From the NCBI RefSeq assembly GCF_028769735.1, contig NC_088173.1, positions 65,197,463 to 65,261,462 of the forward strand: 64,000 nt of DNA, in the 5' to 3' direction. Under the pieces are notes generated by a model. It ran no database searches. It saw nothing but the letters and a program-made list of their open reading frames with translations, and was not told the origin of the DNA. This DNA is from Zonotrichia leucophrys gambelii. Lineage: Eukaryota > Chordata > Aves > Passeriformes > Passerellidae. The position numbers and the translations under genes were made by a program. This document shows, in pieces, positions 24,300 to 35,680 of the stretch; position 1 is the stretch's first letter; each line of letters opens with the position of its first letter.

Positions 24300-24645
24300 A
24301 TTTCTTGCTGAATACACCCACTCCCATTATTTCTGTAATTCTTTGCAATAATAGACCTTACCCTAATGAAACCCGCATTATGAGAAGGTTATAGTCCTGA
24401 CCCAAAGACGATTAGCTCTGTGCTCCATTATTGCTACATATGTAATTGTATAATTGATTTTAAAATTTACTTTTGTGTCCCCAAACCATAAAGCGAGCAG
24501 CCCATTAAGGGGGAGAAATATAATTAATACATCTATTAAAGAGGGGCAAGATATTATTGCAATTTTAGGATTATGCAATAAGTGTCCACATAAAAGTAAG
24601 GAAGAAACACAAAAGTTGAGATTCTCATCATACTTCACTTGAGGT
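24300..24645. promoter_or_regulatory. Candidate conserved non-coding element
   Basis: Dense, non-repetitive sequence with homeodomain-like cores (GTATAATTGATTTTAAAA, ATATAATTAATAC), CpG-containing segments (AAACCCGCATTATG, AAGACGATTAGC, AAAGCGAGCAGCCC) and TTATGCAATAA, a C/EBP-like palindrome at about 24570. Frames are open on both strands here (62 codons plus, 90 codons minus), as can happen in stop-poor constrained DNA. Of all blocks in the window this one most resembles an ancient enhancer to me, but I could not align it. Confidence 0.45.
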
Positions 24646-25174
24646 AACATCTATAAAGGATGTGAGTTTTCAATGCACAACAAACTCAAGCTCAGACACA
24701 GCTCTGTAAGATGGGCCTGGTAAGCTGGGCTCAAATTTTATACAAAACTCTGTGAAGCCAAAGGTAGAGTATTATACAGACCTGGGCCTTTGTTAGTCTA
24801 ATGTCATGCTAATGAAACCATGAAAATCTTTGTTTCCACATTATTTACTTCTATATATATGCTTTACAATGCATCAAACACAATGGGAAGGTTATTCCTC
24901 TCAGCCAAAAAACACATGCTAGATAATTGACAACTCATGTTTCAATAACAAAAAAATCTAAATAAATAAAAACATACACAATGAGCACCATATATTTTTA
25001 ACTCAAGATTATTTTCCCCTTGTTTGCACCCAGTCCCTAATATCTAATTAACTGAGAGCTTCCTGTCATCTAAACCAATCTGAGGCACACAGGTCCCTGC
25101 TCTGTCTCAGCTGTTAAGGTGGGGACATTCATTCTCTTTTCAGACCAAGCTTTGTGCTGCATTAAGATCTCTGC
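24646..25174. other. Unique AT-rich non-coding DNA
   Basis: Nothing recognisable; A-rich stretches at 24948-24975. Confidence 0.55.
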
Positions 25175-25990
25175 ATGTGTGAGCCCACCATGAAATGTGG
25201 GCTTTCACCACTCAGCAGTCCTGCTGTCACTTGCACCATTGTAGCACCCGAGATTGGAGTGGAACCTGCTCAAGCCAGGGCAGTTTTTGCACCAAGACCT
25301 CACATTGCAGCAGAAAAGAGGAAGCTGTCAGTGGGGAGGTGGGAGAGAAGAGACCTGGTGGCGAAGCCAACCAGGGGCTGCTTCTCTGTTGCTCCCCAGG
25401 GAGCTAAATTAGGAAATTCAGCTGGCTTGGACACAGCTGGCTTAGACACAATCCTTTTGGACTCACCTGGTGCCACAAATGTCATTTTGATGGCCTTCAC
25501 CATAGTTTCTTGCACTGACCCTATAGCAGCAGCCTGGCACCTCACACCTGAGCTGCTGCAGCAGAGCAGGGCAGCCAGAGCCCTCAGCAAGGGTTCACTT
25601 TCTCCAGTCAAAAAGCAGCCACAAGCCCCACATGGCCTCCTGATGCTGCTCCAGATGGCTGCAGGTGCCCCATGGGCCTGGGGCCAGAGCTGGCAGCCAC
25701 CAGCAGCTTCCCTGAGGACGCCTGAAACAGCACCAGTCCTTGGGGATGGCTGGGTTGTGTCCCAGAGAGCTTCCTGAGGAACCCAGTGACCTTCCACCAA
25801 GAGAAGGTGACATTTATCACACCTTGGTGTCAAAGGCAGGCACTGTGTCTGCACTGCAAAGTGTGCCCTGGAGTCTGGGACCATCCCAAAAATGCTTTGT
25901 GTTCTACACCGACAAAAGAAAACTTACAGCTCCTGAATCAGTGGAATCATTGCCAGTAACTTCTGCCTCACCTGGGTCTGGCTGAAAGAT
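25175..25990. other. GC-richer patch open on both strands, unrecognised
   Basis: This patch is visibly richer in G and C than its surroundings. It holds the longest frame of the window (plus, 25175-25777, 200 codons) and a nearly as long antisense frame (minus, 25300-25884, 194 codons), plus several shorter ones. The plus product is Ala/Pro/Leu-rich with no domain, signal peptide or repeat I recognise, apart from a doubled Gly-Leu-Asp-Thr-Ala-type segment (25426-25450). There is no CpG enrichment, so it is not a typical CpG-island promoter. It could be a decayed transposon, a processed-transcript relic, or simply a local low-stop patch. Confidence 0.3.
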
Positions 25991-28330
25991 ATTGTGTTCA
26001 GGAGTCAGAGCTTTTCTCCACCATCAGACAAGTTCATATTCCCACTCAGAATTCCTCACAGGGAACCATTTTACACGGACGTGCCACTATTGGATTTGTG
26101 AGATACGTTAAGGAGAAGGCAGTTGTGCAATTTGCACACAAAGTGGTTGGAATTGATCTAAAACAAACCTTTAACTTTCAAACTGGTTTAAGTGGGAAAA
26201 GGACCATTGGATAATTACATCATTTAACACATTGATTGTCTAAAAGTCAATTCTAATGATTTCAGAAATAGAGGGTATTGTGCTTTCCTCATTTTTAAGG
26301 AAAGATTTTTGCCCTGTGCAGAGGAGTAAATGGTGAATTTTTTAAAAGAGACAATGTAGAAGAGCTGCAGAAAACAAAAGTTTCATTATGCCAAACAAGG
26401 CTTATTTCACAAAAGGTAAAAAAATCAATGGGACACAATTAAACTGGGTGCATCTCCCCTTACAGTACAACAAAGTATAAGAAATCTAAATGATTTGTGT
26501 GTATTCAGAATACAGAATTAAAGAGGTAGTTTATATCATTAGTCTGATCACATCTATTTTACTTTCAAGTTATGCATCCTCTCTGTTATGTTTGGTCATT
26601 GCCACTTGATCATTAATTAAGAGTTGCCACAGCCAAAACCCTAAGACTAAATTTTTTTTTTCCTTGTTACTTGTACAATACTTTGTCTTTATCAATCAGA
26701 ACACAAAATACACAATCATGTAAAAGGACACTGATCTTTTGTATTGATGTAAGACTTCAGACCATTGGAGGGCAAGCTCTTCCTTTTACTCAGAAGACAG
26801 GCCAAGTGGGGTTCTTTGAACACACAGTGGAAAACTGAATTTTAGCCCCAGATCTCAAGACCCTTAGAACCAACTGTAAGAAAAGTTGCATTCATTTAAC
26901 TGAAGGAAGGCTCTTAAATCAATTTACTCACACCACTGCAAATCCACGTGGACAATATTAAATCAATTTGAACCCAGCTTATTTCAATTGGGCTTAATTC
27001 AGAAAGGAATCCATTTAAGCTGAAGCAGTACATGCAAGGTTTACATTTGTGTAAGAGTTTGCACAAAGGCGTTTGCAGTAGTTTAGGCAAATCAACTTGG
27101 GAAGTAACTTCAGGTTCTGTCAACATTTAGAGCACTTCAACAGCACAGGAAAACTGTAGCTCTGCACTTCCACTTTAAGGATACCAGAGAAATTTTCCTT
27201 CTTAATGGTACAGTAGTTTCATTCCCAGTAAAAAATTGTTGTTAAGCCTAAATTCAGGTTTTTGTCCCAAAATTTGAGTTGAAGGTATCCCTACATCATT
27301 ACATCCTTACATCAAGAATAAGATGAGGTAGAGTGGCTACTGAGTCATGCAGCCCCTTCATTCTGCCAAAGCACAGCCGTGAGTGGTCAGCAGAGGTTAA
27401 CTGGGATCTCCCAGTATTTCTTGGATAAAACAGCATCTTATTGCAAGAGGAGCAGCAGTGACATCCGTGAAACTCTTAGTACAGAGGGTACTTCTAGGAA
27501 TAAATAGGAATGTGAGATGTTGGGTTGTTTTTCTGTTAAAATGGTGTAATTTTTTTGCAGCACAAATATGTGCCAGTTCATTAAGGGGAACGATTACTCT
27601 CCAGAACCTGTCTCCTATGGAGTTGTACATGTTCAGACAAGCAGGCAGCTACCACCACTGAGATAAATGCCTGCAGGCAACAGAGCTTCTTTGAACCAAG
27701 GCAGGTTTTGTCAGAGTAGAGTTAGATGTTCTTTTAGGTACTGGAAAAGAAATAATCACCATTTACTTTCACAACTTGTGGCTGGCATGTTTAAATCTTT
27801 CTTTCAAAAATAATTAGGTTCCTATCAAAAATCCAACTTTCTTGGTAGAAAATGAATTAAAACTGCCCATTTCTAATTTGGCAGTGGGATCTGACCTTGC
27901 TGAAGCAATCAAAAAAAATTTCAGATAAACAGAAAATAGGACATGCTGCTTCACATCTCCTATTTTAAGACCTTATCTCTCTTTTTGTCCATCTTTTTGC
28001 TCTATGTGTATAACTCAGAGGATTGCATTGCTCTAACAGAGGAGGTCTTTGTGCTCTTGGCATAAAGATTAACTCATCTGTTGCTTACATTGCCAATCCA
28101 TTTGCTTCAGGCAAAAATAAGAAGACTGAGTTTTAATTTCCTAAAAATTCTGCAGTAAAGGCTGTGATGTGTGGCAAAGTAAAAAACAGAGAAGGTCCAA
28201 CAGACAGTAACAATCCTAAGGATCTCCTGCTTAAAGAGTGTATAAATCCTCCTTTAGTGATATTCTTTGCCATGGACAACAGTGTTTCCATGTAGGAAAA
28301 GCTTTCCTTTACTTGTAGGGTCAGTGCCAT

Positions 28331-28358
28331 TTTCAAAGGAGCACTTTCAAAGGAGCAC
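28331..28358. repeat. 14-bp perfect tandem duplication
   Basis: TTTCAAAGGAGCAC occurs twice back to back (28331-28344 and 28345-28358). The sequence differs from neither copy, so the duplication is recent or was gene-converted. Confidence 0.9.
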
Positions 28359-31110
28359 ATCAGGTGCTGAGGGAGCATCCTCACCCATGAAGAGCTTGAG
28401 AAGGGGAATGACACGCTCTGCATACTCTGCACTCAGCAGCTGCTTGCAGCAAGGGTCAAGGGCTTCGTTTAAAGGCACCAACTATTTCCTGTGCTTCAAA
28501 AAGCATCCCTCAAACTGTGCAGAAAATAAGGCAGTGGAGCATCTTTTCAGCTGGAGCTCAGGATCTCAGACAAGGCTGTTGAGAGAAGCTTAGCAGAAAG
28601 TTTCCTATCCTAATATGGGGAAGTTCTTGGAAAAAAACCCACCATGATACCACAAATTTAAGACCCAAAAGACATTGCAACAAAAGGATTTTGATACTGC
28701 TGCCTGTTGTTTTTGCTGACTGACTGCAAAGCCTTTTCCAGGAGCTGAGCAGCAGCAAACTTCAGTGGTTTTAGGACTCTGCAACTGCTAATAATGTGCG
28801 TGGCACCAACCTTCAGCATTTTCTCACCTCAGCCACCTGCAAACACTTGCAAGCCTGGCTTTGCTCTGCCAGTACTGGAAACGCACCCACCTGCAATTTA
28901 GCCCATTTTATAAAACAAGGAGAAGACCCCTACCCACATCGTCCCCATCTGATTTTCATTCCAACCTGACAGCAATGTGGCAGGAATTTGTGCACTGATG
29001 CTCCAGCCATTCTCTCTATCAATACTGAAATGTCAGCAGGAAACATGTTTGCAGAGGTGACAACATTATCTGGCTACTGACAGATTCTGCCTTGTGGATG
29101 TGGCCAATGAAACAAGCCAACAGCAGGGAGAAGGAGTAAGCTGTAAGCAGCACAGGAAAGTGGCAAATGCTACAGAAAAAGGTATTATCCCTTTTGTCCC
29201 AAATAACAAATGGAGACTGCAGAAATTCTACATTCTTCATCTTATCAATGGGGAAAAACACAGACAGTCACAGCTATTACACATAGTATTATAGGAAGGC
29301 AAGAAGACATATATTTCTTCTGAAACTCATCAGATAACTTCAGTAAATCACATGTCAAAATATTTTTGAAAAGTGAAGGTTTGTGGAACTGGTTTTTTTT
29401 GCTTATGTTAAAGCAAAAGGATGAAAAAAATACATGAAATAAACTGAGACGTTTAATCATGGAGACAAAACTGAGGAAGATTATTCTGCCTTAAAAATAG
29501 AGCTGCAACTTGGAAGTGCATTTTTAAAAGTGATTTTATTACAAATTATTCTATCAAGAAAAATAATGAAAATTATGATGAAGCATGTACATTACTCAGT
29601 GACCAAAATGGTTATAGAGAGCCTGTAAAGGTGAGAAATTTAGCAAAAGCTGAATTGTCTTACAGAGAAAAGTTGTGATGAAACCATTCTCCTACCTTTG
29701 CCTGGCCATCAATCACTTAGAGCAGCCACTGTGTGGTGGGAGAACCTTCTGCTTCAGGCCACCAGAGAGCCCAGACCCTTAAACTGGATAATTTATAATG
29801 TTCTAACTCTACTGGCTTGGTAGTCCCAAAGATTTCTCTTTGCCCATGGAGGAGCATGGATAACTGTACCAGGCCTGCCATGGGTCATTGGGCCTCTGCT
29901 CTTTGGGTGCAGGGAATGTTCCAAACTTTTTTGTTCTCTTTTTTTTTTTGTGCAGTAAAGGCTCTGTGAAACCCAATCTATCAGCTGAGCAGGTCCTGAT
30001 AGCCAGGTCCTACAAAATGTGCTAAGCACCCATGATCCAAAATACAGATCTCCAGAAACTCTGGGAAGACATCCAACATGGGGCTTTGGGGGGAATCCCA
30101 AAATCTTGGAAAATCTGCAAAATCAGGAACCAGGACAGGCAAAATTCAAACCCATGAGGATGCAGAGAAAACAACACAATTTAATGAGACCGAAACAGGT
30201 AAAATTTAGAGGAAGGACAGATAAAGAGGGTTGTGAAAAATGTCTTAAGAACAGTTAGATAAAACATCCTTTTCATCTCTGACAACTAGAACCTCTTTGG
30301 TCTACAATAACAATTATATCCACTCACTGGTCAAAAAACTCCAACAACAAACGCAATTACTGAAAAGCAAAAAAAAACAACCCCAAATCCAGAAGTCTCC
30401 CCATTCTTCAGCCCAACCCTTTGCAGGCTACATGTCACATCTGGTTCCCTCTGGTGTGAACTGATGTCTGGTTTTCCTTCTTCCCAAATATTTGCACAAA
30501 ATGTAGGATACCTGTAACTGGAACATCACTGTCCAGCCTGTGAAACTACCTTGAAATAAAATGGTATCTGTGTTTCACCTCACAAAAGAAAGCTTTATTC
30601 TAAGCCAAGTCCAGGTATTTGTGCAGCCACTCAGACATCTCTAACAGCACCAGTACTTGAAATACATGGACACAAATCCTATTTTGTTCCTGTTGTTGTT
30701 GCACGGACTAAAAAAACCAAATTCCTGTAAGGCATTACTACTATCAGGAAAATTTACATTAGGAGGCATTGATAATGTTTAACAAACAATTTTTAGACAA
30801 ACTGTCTCTAAGTTATGTATCTCTCCAGTTTGTGCTGGCAGGCAGCCTGAATGCCTTTTCACACCAGAGCAAGTTCTGGGTGCACTTGCAAAATTAAACA
30901 GGTTTTGATAAGGAAGAGCACCAAAGACTGCTTGGATTTCAGCTCTACTAGTTATTGCTGGGTGTGCTGAGGATTCATAGCTTTATGCCCAAAACACTTC
31001 TCCAATAAATGCAGTTCAGATTAAATGCTTTCATGCACTTGAGTTATTTAGTTCTATTTTTGCAAATCAGCTCCTAAAATCTTAGAAATGCAAAATTTAT
31101 TAGATAGGTT

Positions 31111-31124
31111 AAAAAAAAAAAAAA
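31111..31124. repeat. Poly(A) run, 14 bases
   Basis: Homopolymer with no recognisable retroposon attached. Confidence 0.85.
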
Positions 31125-31925
31125 CAAGAACAAAGAAACACCACACAAGGAGCTGTTCTTTACACCAAGCTTAGAAACACATTTTATCCTTCTCTCTGGT
31201 GAGCACCCTAGACATGGCAAACCTGTGCTTTGACACCACCAATTACTGACACCAATGAGCACTTGCTCACCTGAGCAGCCACAACAGGGGAGGGAAGGCC
31301 ATCATATTGTTCCTCCAGGTACTGTCCCTCAGTGCTCCAAGGTGCCACAGCCCCCAGCCCCTCATGCTGATGCTTCAGTTTGATATGTACTGGTGTAGGA
31401 TAATGTATTTCCCACAAAAGGATTTGGTGAGAGCCTGATTGAATCAGGGTTCCACTCAAAGCTCAGGGTCACTGTAAAAAGAGAACCAATGGCAAGCATC
31501 TAGAATGATTTCATTTTATATTTGCAATCTATATTCCTGTTATTTTTGCTCTCCAGCTCCCAGAAAGCAGTGGTGCCATTCAGGGGTGATTCCCCCCACC
31601 TCTCCTTCCCCCCCAGGCCTTGCATATGCTTGACACTACTTGGAAAACTGACTAACAGGGTGTTCACTTTTACCAGGCCATTAATTGATAACACTTAATT
31701 AATCTGCCGTGTGAGAGATCAAATGAAGATTGTGTCCCACAACCAGCAACATATATTGACTTTGTTATTCCAATTATGTGTCTGACCACAACAGCCCTTT
31801 GGTATAAGCCTTAACCTTTGAATCACCCTCAGCACAGAACTACATCAGCTGCTGGGGATCTGACCTGAAAAAGACCTTGACACCGCCAGAGCTCTCTGTG
31901 TGCTTGAAAATGTTCCACCTTGTGC

Positions 31926-32240
31926 CTGTCATAGCCGTGCTCCTGTTGTCATTTGCAATTACATTTGCGTGTTGGACACGATCCTCCGATAAGCAGCCGA
32001 TAATTAGCAGGGAGCTCTGATTACAATTTGCTGTTTCACATTGCCACACATTTTTGTTTATTTTGCTGTGTGGCATTGGATTGCCGTTTTTTTTTTCTTT
32101 AAAGAATGCCCAGAAAAGAGCAATTAGTTTCAGCAGCAATTGGGTAAATGCAGCAGACAAAGAGAGCAAATTGCCTTTAGCAGGCAATTTATAAATCAGC
32201 TGCAGATTTCCAACTCAGTTTTTATTTTTGTTTCTGTGGG
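31926..32240. promoter_or_regulatory. Candidate conserved non-coding element
   Basis: Repeat-free block with CpG-containing sequence (TTGCGTGTTGGACACGATCC, TCCGATAAGCAGCCGATAATTAGC), a recurring CAATTTGC/GCAATT theme (31951, 32024, 32120, 32139, 32169, 32184) and a TTTATAAATCAGCTGCAG end containing an E-box-like CAGCTG. A short T run (32089-32098) interrupts it. The recurrent GCAATT/CAATT motif and preserved CpGs suggest a regulatory element; conservation is untested. Confidence 0.45.
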
Positions 32241-35200
32241 TTATCTTCCACTAAATTGATGGGTAACATCATCAGAGGCAGTTTTGGTGTCATTTACTAT
32301 AACAAAACATAATTAAAAATATATTCATCAGATTTCCTGTGGCTTTCTACAAGGACAATGAACAGCAGCAGCATAGTGAGGAGTAGCAATTGACCTTCTC
32401 TATCCACTAATTTTGTGACTTTAAATCCATGTTTCTACTCCCATAGAAGTTCAGCATAAGATCCAGAGCAGACATATCCAAAACTGCGTAGCAAATCTTA
32501 GTTAACATCCACCTGCCATGAACATTACATACCATTTTGTCAGACATGGATCTGACCAGGATATGGATGGCTATTTTATGGTGCAATTTTCTGTAATGCA
32601 GCTTTTCTCCAGTAACACCCTTTCCAACCAGAGGTAGAGGTTAGCGTGCAAATGTGACAATGAATTGCACAAAGATGAATTCTTCAGAAAAGAACCCAAA
32701 GGATAGCAATACTTTTTTTTTTTTTTTTTTAAAGAAAGAAGATAATAATATTACTACAAGCCAACCTCATCATTAGAGCATAGAACTTAGCAATATTACT
32801 TGCTGGGAGAAGAGGGGGGAAAAAAGCTTGGTAGGTCAGAGGCAGCTATAAATAACAAAAACCACAGAGAATATGACCATTTAAGGTCCTCCATCTTGTC
32901 TATTATTACAAACTAGTGTGAACTAAAACAAAACTGCTCATGGTTCTGACTGCACTGATGTAAAACCACTGAGGTAGCTCAAAACTCAGGTAAGTCTGAA
33001 AATTTTAACAGAGAGAGTTATGAATTTGAAGTTGCTTTAAGAAGGCAGAGCATTGATCTGTTGTATTAGCAAATAAAATTATGGTGAGTCCAATACCTAC
33101 ATTGTAATTTGAATCAAGGTTTATTTTTAATAAACACCAGGAGGGCTAGCTGGTCAAAAAGATTAACATATGAGGCTCTTATCCCTAGGTTGGTGCCTTT
33201 TAAGCAGGGTTTAATAAATTACTAATTTCTTTCCAATGCCCCTTTATAAGAAACAACTATCAAACTGTTTAATTGTCCTGATTAAATGTCACAGGGTTCT
33301 AATAATGAAAATCACCAAAGGTAGAAGATAACAATAACTCACATGTACAGTGATGGCCTTGGAAACATTTTGTTTACCAAGTACTAACCAAGACAACTAG
33401 TTTTCTTACTCTTTTTATAAAATGCAGTGGAACCTTCAACTTTCACCTGCTTGGGTAACTTGGCAAGCAGCAGAGCTGTGCAGAAGAAATGCCCATGGAA
33501 GGGACTGCCTGAAATCACCAGTATGGCATCCAAAAGCCTTATAAATCCCCTGCAGGATGAATCCCCAAGAAACACTCCTAATATTGGGGTGAATCTTGAA
33601 CCCTCAGCCTTCTGGCTGAGGTACAGAACTGCTACCAAATGAACCAAAGGCAAATGAGAAATGTTCAAAGATAAATGAATATATGCCAAGGCTTATGTGT
33701 GCTATCAAGCAATAAATACACTAGGAGTAGGAAGTGCAAAAAGTAATTAAGGTTAAGAAAGAGGCATATGCAAGCTATAAAACATTAGACAGAGAGGAGG
33801 ACTAGAAAGATTGCAGAAGGAAGTTAAGAGAGTGTAAAGAAAAAAATTAATACAAGAGGCAGAGACAGAAGGGGAGATTGCATGAGAGGTTAAGACAAAT
33901 AAGAAGATAATTTTCAACTCTGTAAGGCTCAGAAGTAAGATGTTGGGAAAGTGTCTCTAGGAGATGGTAGAGAAATTCTAGTCTGAAAAGCAGACACTGT
34001 ACTAAAGCAGATCAGAATTAAGTATATTTAACTCCACATTTGGACTCTCCCTGTGGATTCTTGTGGTATTATTAACATACATATCTTGGATAAAATTGCA
34101 CAGTTTTCACAAAGGGCTGCAAATTGACCAACCCACATATACATTATGTTATATTATGATATTATTGGTTGTCCTTTGTAAGGACAAATGAATAAACTCC
34201 TTTTGGTGTGGAAGCACATTTAGTGGGGTAGCTTAAAGTGTTTGGAAGGATGTCAAAAGACAAGATGCAAACAGGCCAGATAGGGCAAAAAGACTCAAAA
34301 AACATTGTAAAAGTGAATTAATAATGGCCAGTCATATCAGTGAAAATTACATTTTAACTGCCAGAGGTCTCTTTTGCACTCAGACAACAATTTAGAAAGA
34401 TGAAATGGCAGAATACAATGGAGGACTCTGGAAGGACCTTTTTCATCCTTCTCTTCTTGAATGTGTTTATGTTAACTATTTGGGAAGCTGCTGCTGATGT
34501 AAGAACAGGTATCTCTTAGCAAGAGTCTGTGTAAGTACATGCAAGGACACCTTCACCTGCAAAATCTAAATTCAAACTATCTGTGGGAGAAAAAGTCCTG
34601 GGCAGAATGGCAAAAGCAGAAGTATCTTTTCTTTCTGGCAGTAAAGGGAAAGGGGTGGTGGTGTGAAAGTTAATTCTGTAATGCATTTCCCTCTCCACTG
34701 TGTGGGGTTTTAATTCTTAGTATTTCCTACGTGATTATTTTTTGAGTATTTACAGTGAACAGTGTTAAAGTACATCACTTACCAAAGTTTGAAAAATACA
34801 GATAACAGGGCACGTACTTGTACCTGTTATCAGCCTACCTGTTCAGCTGGGGCCTGGTTAATGAATCCAAGGAAAAGGTTGGAGAAGGCTCCAACTGGCT
34901 TCCTCCTGCTTCTCATTACATCTGACCACTTAAAAAAGAAAGTGACTGTAAATTCTAATACAGCCTAGTCACCTTTGGCACTGGGCTGAGGAAATGAGAC
35001 TTCACCGAGACAGAGGACCCCCGCAAAAAAGTGTGAAAAATTGAAATGACAAGGTTGTGTTGATAGCTTGTTGAATAAATGAAGGGAATGAATTGAAATT
35101 TACATTTATATAGCACCATTCATCTACACTGTATCACTCAGGACTAAGGAGTTGGTGGAAGTCTTACTTTGCCAGCACAGCTGCACTGGGGAATGAAGCA

Positions 35201-35504
35201 GAAGAGGACCAAACATCATTTTCCCAGAACCAGACCTACAAAAACAGTGGGGAAGGGTGAAGAACCTCTGCAAAGCTTAAAAGGTTGGCAGTCAGGGAAC
35301 AAAAAATAGAGACTTTCATGCATGGGAGGTTAGGAGGTGAGAAAGGTATTGAATATTATTTTTAAGCTTAGATCATGATTGCAGAAATGAAACAAAGAAA
35401 AAATAAATATTCTAACCCTTTCATCTGTTCCAATCCAGGAACACCACTATTTCTCACTCTAAGAAAGCCTGCAGATATGGGGATTCAATAACTTAGCTCT
35501 TGCA
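32241..35504. other. Unique non-coding DNA
   Basis: AT-rich DNA with an 18-base T run (32713-32730) followed by A/G-rich sequence, purine-rich stretches around 33780-33930, and no recognisable transposon. A 101-codon minus frame (33384-33689) mirrors a 71-codon plus frame, and both are unconvincing. Confidence 0.5.
32713..32730. repeat. Poly(T) run, 18 bases
   Basis: Homopolymer directly followed by AAAGAAAGAAGATAATAATA. No retroposon is recognised beside it. Confidence 0.9.
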
Positions 35505-35680
35505 TTGTTACCAGTCCTTACAGTTAAAAAGTTTTTCTAAAGTAAATCTTAAATTTTCTTCAGTTCATTTAAGTCTATTACTTCCTAATCAATTCTTGCT
35601 GAGCATGAGGTTCAACAGAAGAAATCGATCACGGTGCTCTTGATAACAGCTTTTTATATACTGAAAAGTGGAATCCCATT
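35505..35680 (-). mobile_element. Ancient CR1-type LINE fragment
   Basis: On the plus strand: CCAGTCCTTACAGTTAAAAAG, TTTTTCTAAAGTAAATCTTAAAT, TTAAGTCTATTACTTCCT, GATCACGGTGCTCTTGATAACAGC and TTTTTATATACTGAAAAGT. In this order they match the complementary strand of old CR1 elements (consensus themes: AAAAAGTTTTTCCTAATG, AAGCCCATTACTTCTTGTCC, TATAACAGCCCTTTATGTATTTGAAGAC). The copy is much more diverged than the others in this window and so is probably the oldest recognisable repeat here. Confidence 0.75.

Larger units (their letters stand above)
25991..31925. other. Unique non-coding DNA
   Basis: A long stretch without recognisable genes or transposons. It contains a 14-bp tandem duplication (28331-28358), an A run (31111-31124) and a C-rich run at about 31590-31617. 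Frames of up to 108 codons (28267-28593) overlap others on the opposite strand and have no recognisable features. Confidence 0.5.
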
